NCBI RefSeq assembly: GCF_018812025.1
Contig: NC_063049.1
Span: 10,545,537-10,609,536, forward strand
Length of the DNA: 64,000 bases
Origin: Megalobrama amblycephala
Taxonomy: Eukaryota; Chordata; Actinopteri; Cypriniformes; Xenocyprididae
Direction: 5' to 3'
Shown piece after piece: positions 1 to 12,142 of this stretch; positions within the stretch are counted from its first letter, which is position 1, and each line of letters starts with the position of its first letter. Both the position numbers and the translations under genes were made by a program. Below the pieces are notes generated by a model. The model saw only the letters and a list, made by a program, of their open reading frames with translations. It did not search any database and had not been told where the DNA came from.

Positions 1-838
1 GGGATTTGAACTGCATTTGGCTAGATGTGAACTTTGAATTGGAACAGCACTTGGGCAGCAAATGATGACATTTCACAAGTCCACAAGAACACAAGTACAG
101 AAAATAGCGCATAATGAGAAACGGCTTAAATCTCTCCGGCCTGCGCAGAGCAAACAAGAAAATAATCTGCACGACACGTCTTTCAAAAACTCATTTGAAG
201 ATAAGTTTCTTTTCTTTTCTTCATCACCTGATTTGCATAAATCATTTAGTAAACAAAACACAACAGCCGGGTTCCAGTAAAAATCTCATTAATTTTCTCC
301 ATAAAGTAATTGATTTTTAATGATTTCATCGCAGCCTTTCAAGACAGACCTACTGTGAGCTTTGAGTATATTAATCAATGATACATGCCTTGATACATGA
401 TATATGTTGAAGTGATCAGTCAAATTCTAGATGCAGAACTGCATACCAATGAATCCTAAAGATAAAGATCCACCAACTGGAGACTAGCAGCAAACAAATC
501 AGGATGAAGGAGAAAACAGACAATAACAATACTTCCAGAACCAAGACAAACTGAAATATGTGGCACTTACATTTGTGTTCTATTGGGTACTAAAACAAAA
601 AAAATATCACCTGTAATATGCAGGTGATCTCCCTGGAAGACAAAGGGATAAAAGGGGCGAACTCTGGAATTCTGCCAAGTAGCTCACAAGGCCACTTTCA
701 GTGTTTCTGCTGCCATGGTAATAAGGGCTGATGCCCATTGGAGAGACAGGAAAAGCTAACTACTGGAATTACAAAATTTCACTGTCTTCATTAAAATAAA
801 TTGAGACACTAATCAGATTCACCGTCTCTCGCAGGACA
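1..838. other. no gene seen; plain AT-rich DNA
   Basis: I see no gene, RNA or clear repeat here. Short open frames near the start (62-320) have no domain features and overlap one another on both strands, as chance frames do. Confidence 0.6.
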
Positions 839-1765
839 TACAGTACAGTCCAAAAGTTTGGAACCACTAAGATTTTTAATGTTTTTAAAAGAAGTTTCGT
901 CTGCTCACCAAGGCTACATTTATTTAATTAAAAATACAGTAAAAAACAGTAATATTGTGAAATATTATTACAATTTAAAATAACTGTGTGCTATTTAAAT
1001 ATATTTGACAAAGTAATTTATTCCTGTGATGCAAAGCTGAATTTTCAGCATCGTTACTCCAGTCTTCAGTGTCACATGATCCTTCAGAAATCATTCTAAT
1101 ATGCTGATCTGCTGCTCAATAAACATTTATGATTATTTTCAATGTTGAAAACAGTTGTGTACTTTTTTTTTTTCAGGATTCCTTGATGAATAGAAAGTTC
1201 AAAAGAACAGCATTTATCTGAAATACAAAGCTTCTGTAGCATTATACACTACCGTTCAAAAGTTTGGGGTCAGTAAGAATTTTTATTTTTATTTTTTTGA
1301 AAAGAAATTTTATTCAGCAAGGATGCATAAAATCAATCAAAAGTGGCAGTAAAGACATTTATAATGTTACAAAAGATTAGATTTCAGATAAACACTGTTC
1401 TTTTGAACTTTCTATTCATCAAATAATCCTGAAAAAAAATATTGTACACAAATATTTTGTACAATTGTACACATTAAATGTTTCTTGAGCAGCAGATCAG
1501 CATATTAGAATGATTTCTGAAGGATCATGTGACACTGAAGACTGGAGTAATGATGCTTAAAATTCAGCTTTGCCATCACAGGAATAAATTACTTTGTGAA
1601 ATATATTCAAATAGAAAACAGTTATTTTAAATTGTAATAATATTTCACAATATTACTGTTTTTACTGTATTTTTAATTAAATAAATGTAGCCTTGGTGAG
1701 CAGACGAAACTTCTTTTAAAAACATTAAAAATCTTAGTGGTTCCAAACTTTTGGACTGTACTGTA
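839..1765. mobile_element. long fold-back (palindromic) DNA element
   Basis: The left arm (839 to about 1225) is repeated as its reverse complement at about 1380-1765. Both outer ends read TACAGTACAGTCCAAAAGTT, with arms of about 385 bp that look over 90% alike by eye. The centre (about 1245-1380) starts with another family terminus, CACTACCGTTCAAAAGTTTG, in direct orientation, so a second element or half element lies in the loop. The flanking TA fits a Tc1/mariner-type target duplication, but no transposase is present. This repeat is common in cyprinid genomes; I do not assign a name. Confidence 0.8.
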
Positions 1766-2510
1766 GGCATAGTGAAACATGTGACGGCAGCAATCCTGAC
1801 TAAGGGTGAAACCTCCTAAGATTAAAGAGGAAGTCATTTGGTGGTAATACTGTATAGCCAAGAACACAACACCTCTGACACAAAACAGACTGCTGAAGCA
1901 ATAAGCCATGAGAGCTCCTGCATTACACTGATTTTACCTCGATTGTTGAGTATAGCTATAGGTCTAAAAAAAAAACCCTTTAAAGTGGTCAAATAAACAT
2001 GATATTTACAAAAAAACCTAATCTTAAGTGTTAAACTTTGATGTTTAACTGGTCCCGTATGCAGCCTATTGAGTAAATATATTCAAACTATTCAGACTTA
2101 CAAATTTACCCTGGGAAAAGATTAAAAAATCCAACAAATTTACATTAAAAGAGTAATATCTAGGTGACTACCTAACAACCAGCAAGAACACTCTAACATT
2201 TAACTTATGCTCTAGCAACAACCCAGGCCACGCTAACAACCACAGAGCAACACACTAAAACCCACTCAGAACCAACATAATATTCATAAATATTTTATGT
2301 TTTGGTAAATTGGTGACAGTATCTCATTAGAACGTCTTCATGTGATGTCCTTTTTTTTTTTCTTTCTTTCTTTTTTTTTCTAAAAATCATACATTTTCAT
2401 GTGAATCAAATTGTAGGAATATGTACAAAATCACCATCTCATAAAATAATTCTTTTCTCATGAGATCAGGTTGCTATGGAAGCTTGATTCCACCATGGAA
2501 TAAAACAATT
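1766..2510. other. no gene seen; includes GGTTGCTAG-type repeat relic
   Basis: About 2160-2280 contains spaced copies of 'CTAACAACC' and 'AGCAACAACCCAG', reverse-complement relatives of the GGTTGCTAGG-type repeat seen at 32290-32400 and 53755-53830. A T/C-rich tract lies at about 2350-2382. Nothing else is supported. Confidence 0.5.
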
Positions 2511-2514
2511 TAAA

Positions 2515-3095
2515 AGATACAGTAACTGAGACTTTTTATCTGAGATATGAGATGTAAACTCGCAACTGCGAGAAATAAAGTCTGGATTGCCAGATACAAA
2601 CTCGCAATTGTGAGAAACAGAACTTGCAATTCTCTAAATTATGAGTTCATGTCTCGGAATTCTGACATATTTTCTCAGAATTGTGAGATATAAACTCACA
2701 ATTGCGAGTTGTAGTCCAATTCTGATGAAAAAAGCCTGACTTTTTTTCTAAGACTGAATTTTTATCTCGCAATTGTGACTTTATAACATGAAATTCTAAG
2801 AAAAGTCAAAATTGCAAGATGTAAACTTGCAACTCTGACTTTTTTCTCACAATTATGACTTTATTTCTCTTAATTGCGAGTTTACATCTTGCAATTCTGA
2901 CTTATTTTCTTAGAATTGTGATATTTAAACTTACAATTGAAAGTTATAAAGTCCAATTCTGAGGACTTTTTTCTTAAAATTATGAGTTAATATCTTGCAA
3001 TTTTGACTTTATTACTCGCAATACATTACACTATCATGCAATTGCGAGAAAAAAAGTCAGAATTGAGAGATAAAAAGTCGCAGTTACTTTTTTTA
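2515..3095. repeat. palindromic minisatellite-like array
   Basis: About 580 bp built from imperfect copies of a short module around 'CTCGCAATTGTGAG' and 'TCAGAATTG'. It occurs in both orientations, interspersed with 'GACTTTTTTCT' and 'AGTCAGAATTG'. Each module is close to self-complementary, so unit orientation alternates along the array. Spacing is irregular at roughly 40-60 bp. There is no associated gene. Confidence 0.75.
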
Positions 3096-3604
3096 TTTTT
3101 TATTCAGTGGCAGAAACAAGCTTCCATAGGTTACCACTCTTCTGAAATTAGTTACATAAAACTCAAATTAATAATTAGCATAAACAATTAACAAACTCTT
3201 TTATCAAGTCAATACAATTTATTTAACTGTAGGCTTTTTACGATGTGATTTTACTGGTTATGTCATGGCGTAGCTCATCCATTTAGATTTTACAGCTGGA
3301 AGTATCCATTTATAAACACCTTGAAAAATCCAAGAACGGAAGCCTGTGAGAGGTTGAAGGCGGGTCTCTAAATATAGCTGACATTGAGGCATGAGCTGAA
3401 ATGCTATTGTTATTCAGGCGATGTCATATTGAAGCCTCTTTGCTGTGTGGAGTTAATGGGCCTTGACCAAACGCAGAGGGAGAGGACACATGCAGAACAT
3501 TTTCTAAAGGAGAGAGAGCATGCATTACCCACACTGACACTTAACTTCACTGCCCTAGAGGATAAATCTCAGATGGGAAATGGGGCAAGGTAAAATTGAG
3601 CCAG

Positions 3605-3629
3605 TGTATGTGTGTGTGTGTGTGTGTGT
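3605..3629. repeat. (TG)n microsatellite
   Basis: Uninterrupted TG repeat of about 12 units. It causes the Val-Cys runs in the overlapping open frames at 3580-3882, which are therefore not taken as genes. Confidence 0.95.
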
Positions 3630-4199
3630 AAATCAAAAATGTCACACACACCTCACAAAATCCATTTTACCCACTACGCCTTTCGCCATTGGTGTCAATC
3701 ATCCGGTAACAGGGCAAAGGAGCGTTCAGAACCTGTCAATCATCTTCCAATTCCTCCCACTTTATGGAATACTGGAAGTCTCCAAGGATACAGTGGCAGT
3801 CTTCCCCATAAAGACCATGAGGGGATTGTCAAAGTCTGATGTGTCAGAAAATGCCGGTCCAGACCGTCAAACTCTTGAATAATTTATGTTACGAGTTGAT
3901 GTTAGGATGTGATGATTAGTTTTGCGAAAATACTCCATCCTTTCTATCATTGTATTTTTTTTTTGCTCTTAAGCATCTGTAACATGTTTTTCCAATTTAG
4001 TTTAGTTAGGAGCTGTCTGACTGAGAATATGAGGGAGAGTCTACAGGAAATACATAGGTCACAACCTTGAATGCAGACCGCAAGCCTTCATCCCTAACAG
4101 AAGACACCTGCCATCCACTGTGAGAGGAGAAATCCCTCAGAAAGCTCAGAAGCAATTCTTAAATGTGACAAGTCTGACAAGTCTACTTCACAACAACTT
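3630..4199. other. no gene seen
   Basis: Mixed-composition DNA without recognisable coding or repeat structure. Confidence 0.5.
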
Positions 4200-4203
4200 T
4201 TAA

Positions 4204-4720
4204 AGTGCCCCTATTATTCTATTTTAAAGGTTCCTAAATATGTTTTGGAGGTCTCCTAAAACAGGTTTCAAAGGTCAAAAAACACTTTCATTTTCTCATA
4301 ATACACATTGCACATCACCTCTCAAAGTGTCTGAAAATGACTCATTCAAAGATTCAGTCTCTCTAAGCCACGCCTTTCCGAGAGCTACTCTGCTCTGATT
4401 GGTCAGATGGCCCAGTCTGGTGTGACTGGTTGACCACTTACAGCCCGTGTTGGAAACGAAACGCTTATTACCATAACTGAATTTCTGCTACAGAGGTTTC
4501 CTAATTACTCAGCAAACGTACATACTGCAAAGACAGTAACGATGGTGTCAATTTTACTATATCAATTTGAGCACGAGTCCGATGATGAAACAAGAACTCA
4601 ATTAGCAGAACTATTTCAGTGAAGTAATAGCATGAGCATGTGCATAGGTATTTTGAACTCTCGGTAGAAAATATATACATCAATTATTAATCATACTTAT
4701 GAATTGTGATTCAGAGGAGC
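4204..4720 (+). mobile_element. TTAA-flanked element, left end only
   Basis: Follows TTAA (4200-4203) and begins AGTGCCCCTATTATTC, closely related to the AGGGCACCTATTATGC terminus of the elements at 16884 and 43425. The body contains 'CTGATTGGTCAGATGG', a type of GC-richer segment common inside these elements. I could not find a matching right end, so the 3' boundary is a guess. It is probably a truncated non-autonomous Kolobok- or piggyBac-like copy. Confidence 0.55.
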
Positions 4721-5290
4721 AAATTGGTCCAAATAAACTGCATGGGTACTGTTCCATCTTTAATGGATAAGCATTTTGGAAATCTTGTTGAGATTTGAGA
4801 AGCCATCGTCAGTAAAATGAAGACAACAAAAGGTTATACTGCTGTGGTATCGCTGCGGTAATTTTAAACACTGACTCTTCACATCCTCATCCTGTGAAAG
4901 TGTTTACAAATTATCTTTTTAATGAATTTGCCTTTGAAACACAGAAAACAGCGTCTTCTCGACATGTACACAACATGAACCAACTACAGTGTTTGAGGGT
5001 GGGTCAAAGTAGACATTTTTCATGGCCAGCCAGTGAAAACTATAGGCTGGCATTATGCAAATTTGTTACATTTTTATGTAGGTAAGTTATGGAAGTAAGA
5101 CTGGAATTACTGATGACTCGTTTAGGCAGTGTAGGCACTCTTTTGGGAGTCAATAACTTTATTTGTTGTGCACTATGATCTTTAAACTTTGTAGACCTTT
5201 CACATTCACAAACAGCTATATTACACACTGCATGAAAAGGTAATACCTTAAACAGCACAATAGGGGTTACTTTAACAAAGAAATGTTCCT
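4721..5290. other. no gene seen
   Basis: AT-rich DNA with short chance frames only. Confidence 0.5.
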
Positions 5291-5405
5291 GTAGCTCAAA
5301 CAGCATAGCGTGGCGTTAACAACGCAAAAGTCGATGGGTTTGAATGTTGGTAAATATCCACCTCATGCACTGCACTTTTTGCTTTCTGTCTTATAAAGTA
5401 TATTG
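5291..5405 (+). repeat. tRNA-derived SINE relic (tRNA-Val-like head)
   Basis: The segment reads like a decayed tRNA head. It has a box A-like 'TGTAGCTCAAACAGCATAG', a 7-nt loop TTAACAA closed by GGCG/CGC (which would give anticodon AAC, valine), then a box B-like 'GATGGGTTTGAATG'. The acceptor stem does not pair and there is no 3' half, so this is a SINE relic and not a tRNA gene. Confidence 0.5.
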
Positions 5406-8205
5406 TCCTGGTGTGAGAAACTGCAGCTAATGATTCAGTGCCTCAGTGAGATGTCCAAATAATTCACAAACAGTTTGATTTAACAAAAGTGATTTGCTAA
5501 TTTGGCATCAAACACATAAGATATGATTGCTGAAATTTTATCAAGGAACACGATTCTCAGATCAGTGTACTGTAATCTCCACTGTCAGACAAGAATTTAT
5601 CAGTAATATTTTATTGGGCACACAATAGAGCAACCATCCACAACACCTTACCATCATGGCAGCACATTTTGCAACACATTTTCTTTAGAAACTGTAAATA
5701 TTATTGACTGTTGTGCTTTAATAAAATAAAGTTTACTCTTAATCAATCAGCACTGAACAACATGGCTTCAAGCTGTGTGTGTGCGTGTATGTGCGTGTGT
5801 GTGTATGTGTGTGTATGCATGTGTGTGCGTGACATCATTGTCAGGGCATTGGTTTGCATAATCACAGTCCTCTGCTTCATTACTGCAGATCAAACCCTGT
5901 TGTGACAGTCCTGGTCTGAGATCAGGAACTGGCTCCATCGAGACACTCTCCCTCCAGCACACACGTGTTCTCTGTGAAACTCAGTCTGCCGCCCATCTGT
6001 TGGCCAAGCGGCTGCCAGACAACCAGGCACTGATCTGAGAGCAGCTTGACTCTGAGGCTGAGATCATATAGCAGTGAACAGAGAGAGCTGGGCACTCATG
6101 TGTGTGTGTGTTTCCAGGCATAATGTTACCGCCTAAAGGCTTTAAATAAATTTTTCTATTACTACATCTACATAAATATGTAAAGTAAGGATAATCTTTT
6201 AAAGAAACAATTGATATTCAAAACAGTCCCTCAATGACTAATCCCTCAAGTCTGTGAGACAAGAAAGATTTCTCCTTTGTGTTTTTCGCGTACAGACAAC
6301 AACATTGTCAAAACGATCTTTGTTCACACAGATCCGCGAAAGCAACTAAAAATGCTGTATTCTGCTGTCAGGCCAGTAGTTGGCGATGTCACTTTGTAAA
6401 GAAACACTACACGCATAGACTAAACACGTAATACGCATGTGCATGATGTCATCATTTTCACAAATTTGTGTTTTTGCAGTTAATATGGATATGATAAAAA
6501 AAAAAACACTTTGAATTCCGTTTTCAAAAGTTTGCGTTTCCAGGTCCCCAAAATGCCATTGTTGTGTAAATGATCATTTTCATAATGACCAACGAAATCT
6601 ATCAAGAGCAGTACAAATAATTTTTTTGGCCGGTAAAAAATGGCACAAATACCAATAAATTGACTAGCGCAAACCTTAGTAAATCATCTTGCGTGATTCA
6701 TTTAAATGCTCTCCTCCCATAAATTTTGCATCTGAAAGGGAAACTCCTACAAATGCATATGCAATAAGATCAGCCGCAAAAATAACTGTGTCCATGCCTT
6801 TTCAGTGCTAATTTTTCACGGTGTGTCTTTAGTAAATCCTGACAGTAGTTTTTTAACGCCAAAAGATGGTTTGCGCTTGGTACAAGCTGTAAGTAAATCT
6901 GGACCTAAATATGATGCATATTTGTCAACCATACATACATGAATGTGTTTTTAAATACACAATAACCAGCTTTATATATTTATCATCAATAAATCCAATT
7001 TGTTTTGATCGCATACATTTTAACTGATTGAATAGTGCTTGTTAACCATTTTCATACCTTTTAACTGAATATATTTAATTTCACAATGAACAGATTTATG
7101 CTTATTCTAAGCAATTCAAATAAATGCATTTGAAAATATGATGATTTAAATCAAACCAAATAGATACAAATATTTAATAATAAACAATGCCATGATTTAC
7201 TTGATTTAATTGTATTTAATGTTTTTTTTTTGATAAAACTGTATGGTTTGTTAGAACTGTGTGGATGGGGGAAAAAATGGAAATAGATGGAAATATGAAA
7301 TATCCAATGTATTTAAATATGTAATTCATATAATGTGTATTCATATAGTCTTAAATTTAAGCTTTAATTTTAATGCAAATCAGGTTTGGAACAACATGTT
7401 GGTGAGTAAATGATGACAGAATTTTCCACTTTGGGTGAACGATTCAATTAAGTGACTACGAAACCTTAAAAGAGGGTTAAAGTAAAAATCATTCGCTACA
7501 TTTGAATTAGAGCTCTGTAATGGTTGTAGACAACATATGAAAACATCAAATGCAACATCCTGGCCTCATCCCAGCTGAAACATTTAAACTGTTATAGTAA
7601 TTACTGAGAGTGGCCAGGTGGTTAAACGCTTGTTCGCAGCTTCCCTACGACAGAAGAGACTCGCTTGATCTCTCCAGCAGCCCTAGCCATCCCCGGAGAC
7701 AAACGTGGGAGTTAAATGACTGCAACAAGACAGCAGGTGTTGCTTTATTTAACACAGACATGGAGCTCTAAAAATGATCAGAGGGAATCCTGGGCTGTTT
7801 CACATATACTGAGGCATCACACATACATATCAATGTGAATGCATGGTGCCAACTCTCCAGCACTGAGCCGCTGTGTTTGTAGCATTTAGTTGCATGGTTC
7901 TCTGCCAGTGCTGTGTGTTGCACAGGTGGGTCTCTGGGAAGGTCTGCTACTGGATTGCTGTAAGATAGATTTATTGAGAAACATCTGTTTAGTATATCCT
8001 CCACTGTATTCGCAAGGTGTTCATACTGAGATTTGAGACAAATTTTGTGTCTCACAGGGTGACCCACTCTCAAGAGAGATGCAAACATAGAACAGAGAAA
8101 GAAAAATACTAGCATATTCCCTAAACGAGACCTGGGTATTCATTTAACGTTTAAACTGTTCAGCTTCCACAGTACCATCACAAGAAGGAAACGACCCAGG
8201 CTCAT
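5406..8205. other. no gene seen; contains a TG-rich microsatellite
   Basis: An impure TG repeat lies at about 5773-5829. A fragment of a common MITE end ('GGTGAGTAAATGATGACAG') lies at about 7380-7440. The remainder shows no supported gene. The 115-codon frame at 7768-8115 on the - strand has no domain or conserved motif. Confidence 0.5.
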
Positions 8206-8209
8206 AAAA

Positions 8210-8640
8210 AAAAAAAAAAAAAAAGTGCCTGTGGCGACATTTATGCCAAATGACATTACGTTGTTTCTTGCACATTTCGTGACACTTTCAAAGTGAAATG
8301 TCCATTGAGTGCTGCTGTTCAGATATATCCGAAAAAATTAAATATCATAAATGAAATATCTATTGAGTGGAGATAAAATGTTAATGCTGTATCACATCTG
8401 AAATGAATGTACCCCCTACACTAAACCCTAAACCTAACTGATAGTGTTAACAAAAGCAAACGTTAGATAAACATGCATTTGCTGAAGCAACCATGCCATT
8501 ATAACTTGTTTCTACTGGTGTCTACAATCTATTATGACTAGTTATTTGCAGGACTCGTGCCAGAGCAAGTGCAATGCTGTACCAGGTGAGCTACTGAGCA
8601 AGTTTACTACATCAGAGAAGCTGTATATATGGAACTGTTT
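8210..8640 (-). repeat. tRNA-like interspersed repeat, copy A (shared with 37385-37870)
   Basis: 'AGTGCCTGTGGCGACATTT' near the left and 'GTACCAGGTGAGCTAC' near the right both recur in the same order at 37385-37870. On the - strand the right part gives 'GTAGCTCACCTGGTACAG' and then 'GCACGAGTCC', which resemble Pol III boxes A and B. It is therefore probably a tRNA-derived SINE inside or at the end of a longer repeat. Confidence 0.5.
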
Positions 8641-8978
8641 ATGTGATGCAATCTTGCGATATTAAAATATGACAAGATTTCTTGTCGAGGTGAAAAGCTA
8701 TCTCACGATATCTCCATGACGGAGCGTGAGGGTGAAATTACAAATTACTACGTTTACATTACATTACCCACTTTCGTTTAGCTTTTTTACAGAAATAAAA
8801 CCATTTAATTTGGTTAGGCAACAGTAAACTTCTGCTCTGCTCATCCAGCATGAGCTGCAGAGTCACACACAGTGCAGCAGGAATCACAGTAAGAGTATCA
8901 GAGTAAGGCGAGATGACTGACAAGACCATGGCAGAAGATTTGTTGCACAACAGTGCCCAGTTGCATAAAGCAACTTAA

Positions 8979-9889
8979 AGGTGCCGTAGAATGAAAAATT
9001 GAATTTACCTTGGCATAGTTGAATAACAAGAGTTCAGTACACAGAAATGACATACAGTGAGTCTCAAACTCCATTGTTTCCTCCTTCTTATGTAAATTTG
9101 ATTTGTTTAAAAGACCTCTGAAGAACAGGCAAATCTCAACATAACACCGACTGTTACGTAACAGTCGGGATCATTAATGTGTACGCCCCCAATATTTGCA
9201 TATGCCAGCTCATGTTCAAGGCATTACACAAGGCCAGCCAGTATTAACGTCTGGATCTGTGCACAGCTGAATCATCAGACTAGGTAAGCAAGCAAGGACA
9301 ATAGTGAAAAATGGCAGATGGAGCGATAATAACTGACATGATCCATGATAACATGATATTTTTAGCGATATTTGTAAATTGTCTTTCTAAATGTTTCGTT
9401 AGCATGTTGCTAATGTACTGTTAAATGTGGTTAAAGTTACCATTGTTTCTTACTGTATTCACGGAGACAAGAGCCGTCTCTATTTTCATTATTAAACACT
9501 TGCAGTCTGTATAATTCATAAACACAATCTCTCCAACAGTGTAGCGTTAGCCAGTTAGCCACGGAGCACTATCAAACTCATTCAGAATCAAATGTAAACA
9601 TCCAAATAAACACTGTAAAGATTTGTAAAGATCCATTTTGAGGGTTATATTAGCTGTGTGAACTTTGTTTATGCTGTTTAAGGCAGTCGTGAGCTCGGGG
9701 GCGGGGAGCACAAGAATTTAAAGGGGCCGCAGCCTGAATCGGCGCATATTTAATGATGCCCCAAATAGGCAGTTAAAAAAATGAATAAAAAAAGATCTAT
9801 GGGGTATTTTGAGCTGAAACTTCACAGACACATTCAGGGGACACCTTAGACTTATATTACATCTTTTGAAAACGCGTTCTACGGCACCT
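8979..9889 (+). mobile_element. complete TTAA-flanked non-autonomous transposon, 911 bp
   Basis: TTAA (8975-8978 and 9890-9893) flanks perfect inverted ends AGGTGCCGTAGAA ... TTCTACGGCACCT. No transposase frame is present. The right subterminal region, read in reverse complement, contains 'AGATGTAATATAAGTCT' followed by 'GTTTCAGCTCAAAATACCCC'. The THAP-bearing elements at 16884 and 43425 share this block. A second copy begins at 62489. Confidence 0.85.
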
Positions 9890-10104
9890 TTAAGTATAAT
9901 TTTCCCTTTGTGTTTCCCTTTGTGTTTGTGTTGCAGAAAATAACCTTAAGTGTTTCTTTAGGTTAAACGTAATAAACCCTGCAAATTTTCCTCAAGAATC
10001 TATTTTTCACTTGAGTAATCCCTTACAAAAAACGGTAAGTGTTGCATAAAGATCAAGCCCCTTTAACTGTAATTTTACAGTTTACTATATGGTTTGGAAA
10101 TCTT

Positions 10105-10480
10105 CACGATAAAGGAACACTCCACTTTTTTTGAAAATAGGCTCATTTTCCAACTCCTCTAGAGTTAAACCGTTGAGTTTTACCGTTTTCGAATCCATTC
10201 AGCCGATCTCCGGGTCTGGCGGTACCACTTTTAGCATAGCTTAGCATAGTTCATTGAATCTGATGAGACCATTAGCATCCCGCTCAAAAAAATGACCGAA
10301 GAGTTTCGATATTTTTCCTATTTAAAACTTGACTCTTCTGTAGTTACATCGTATACTAAGACTGACGGAAAATGAAAAGTTGCAATTTTCTAGGCCGATA
10401 TAGCTAGGGACTATATTTTCATTCCGCCGTAATAATCAAGGAACTTTGCAGGCAAAAGAACTGAAATGACATTCATTACA
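10105..10480 (+). repeat. interspersed repeat fragment starting AAAGGAACACTCCACTTTTT
   Basis: The segment starts with a sequence I recognise as a recurrent teleost MITE end and continues with 'TAGCATAGCTTAGCATAG'. No matching opposite end was found, so this is one truncated end. There is no coding content. Confidence 0.45.
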
Positions 10481-10639
10481 AGATGATTAGCTAAAACATT
10501 TCAAAATGCACCTACAGCCTATTTTTCCAGTCATGAATTTTATCATTGAGGATTTATTAATACTGTGCAAAATCTTGTCTCGTCTCATGAACCCAATCTT
10601 GTGTCTTGTCTCGTCTCATGAGCTGTCTCGTCACACCCC

Positions 10640-10885
10640 ATTATCTGCTAATATCTGCTAACACTTTAATGTCTTTAAATGGACCCCCAACAGACATTCT
10701 ACTGACTATAAATTACTTTGCAAGTACATACCAATTTATTCTACTTACCCAAACCCCTTATTCTACTAGCCCTAACTTAAGAGTCTACTAATACTAAACT
10801 TATACTTAAAGTTGATATGTACAGTCGGTGCAACATTACTTATAGTCAACAGAATGTCTAGAGGGGACCATCAAAATAAAGTGTA
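10640..10885. mobile_element. small fold-back MITE (ACACTTTATTTTGATGG family)
   Basis: Left 'AACACTTTAATGTC ... GGACCCCCAACAGACATTCT' pairs with right 'AGAATGTCTAGAGGGGACC ... AATAAAGTGTAACC'. A related copy lies at about 26240-26505. It is non-coding; the Met-started frame at 10606-10791 lies within it. Confidence 0.65.
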
Positions 10886-12047
10886 ACCTAGATTTCTTTA
10901 GAATGCCTTTATTAATTGATAATCTGCCCCTGTTTTTGTTTAAGGCGTTTTACTACCACTATTTCAGCTGGAAACTGCAGTGGATATGCATGTATGCAGA
11001 GGAATGTTTTTACAATCAGCCTTTGTTTGAATATTATTTAGTATGTTTAGTGGTGTTTGCTAAAATTACTATTATTTAGGCCTGATCAGACTTATAATCT
11101 GCATCTGACAAATGATAAAACAGCTCTGAAATCAAAATAACTGTCCTGAAAATCATTTATAACATTATAAAATAAAGAATTGCCTATATATTATTTGAAC
11201 AAAGAGCGACAACATGGTGCGGAAGAATGCTATTTCGCTAAAACTACCAAGACTTTTAGAATAATAGACTTCTGTGTTCATAATGAGAACAAATGTAATT
11301 AGACAGTAAAATTATTTATTCCTTCACTATAGAAAGTGTTTTTTTAATTGCACAATTGTGGGTTGTTTGTGGTTTGGGTTACGGACACTCAAATGGAAGA
11401 AAATGTAAAAATGCCTTTTAAGACTTTATATTTTCTACATTTTCTCTCAGATCAACTGTATCTACTGGATATAATTGATCTTATCTTTTAATATTTATAT
11501 CAAAAGTGCACTCGATTGATCTAGCCTGTGTATTATTGTATTCCTTCGGCAGAAGATCCCTCAAATCCCCTTCCAAAAACAACTCTAGAGTCGCCAATGA
11601 AAAATGCTGATGATGAACAGATGGACTTTCTTGAAATTAGAAATCATGATGCAGCTTTCATACTGCTGCAAGTTAAAAGACAAAGGGCAAAGGTCTGCCT
11701 GTCAGCTCATGGGAAACATCTGTCTTTAAGTCTCTGCGAAGACCATCAGTTGAACATTCATTGTATTGTGGGGTAAGATCACAAACAATGTTCAAAGTCA
11801 GCATTCTGCTTTGTAATTATCTGTGAAGAATGGAGGTCTTTTCTGTCTGTTGTCCCTCATTGTCTTTCAGCTCTGTGTTAATTACAGCCTGTTGACACTG
11901 AGACCGCAGTCGTTCCTCACCGGCACATTACAATACTACATTACTGCAGCCCAGCCAGTGTGATCTGCAGATCAGACTCATACAGTACACCTCAGGGTCA
12001 GGACACAGAGCTTTCTCATTATATATAAATATATATAAAAAAAAAAA

Positions 12048-12052
<5 letters not shown>
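10886..12052. other. no confident gene; one weak exon-like frame
   Basis: An open frame at 11528-11776 (+) is preceded by a pyrimidine-rich stretch ending in AG near 11549 and followed by GTAAGAT near 11772. The translation matches no family I know and has no domain signature, so I treat it as a low-confidence exon candidate and do not annotate it as a gene. The rest is plain AT-rich DNA. Confidence 0.35.

Positions 12053-12138
<86 letters not shown>
12053..12138. repeat. (TA)n microsatellite, about 43 units
   Basis: A near-perfect TA tract follows a poly-A run (12036-12051). It is self-complementary, so it can extrude a cruciform or hairpin, and it is likely to be length-polymorphic. Confidence 0.95.

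Positions 12139-12142
<4 letters not shown>

Noticed and set aside
2515..3095. possible CRISPR-like array
   Set aside because: Repeat spacing is irregular, unit orientation alternates and the genome is clearly a vertebrate one.
5711..5962. Cys-Val-rich and His-Thr-rich frames
   Set aside because: They are translations of a TG/CA repeat, not cysteine-rich peptides.
11528..11776. exon-like frame with AG/GT borders
   Set aside because: The splice-like signals are ordinary and the peptide matches nothing I know; kept only as a remark.
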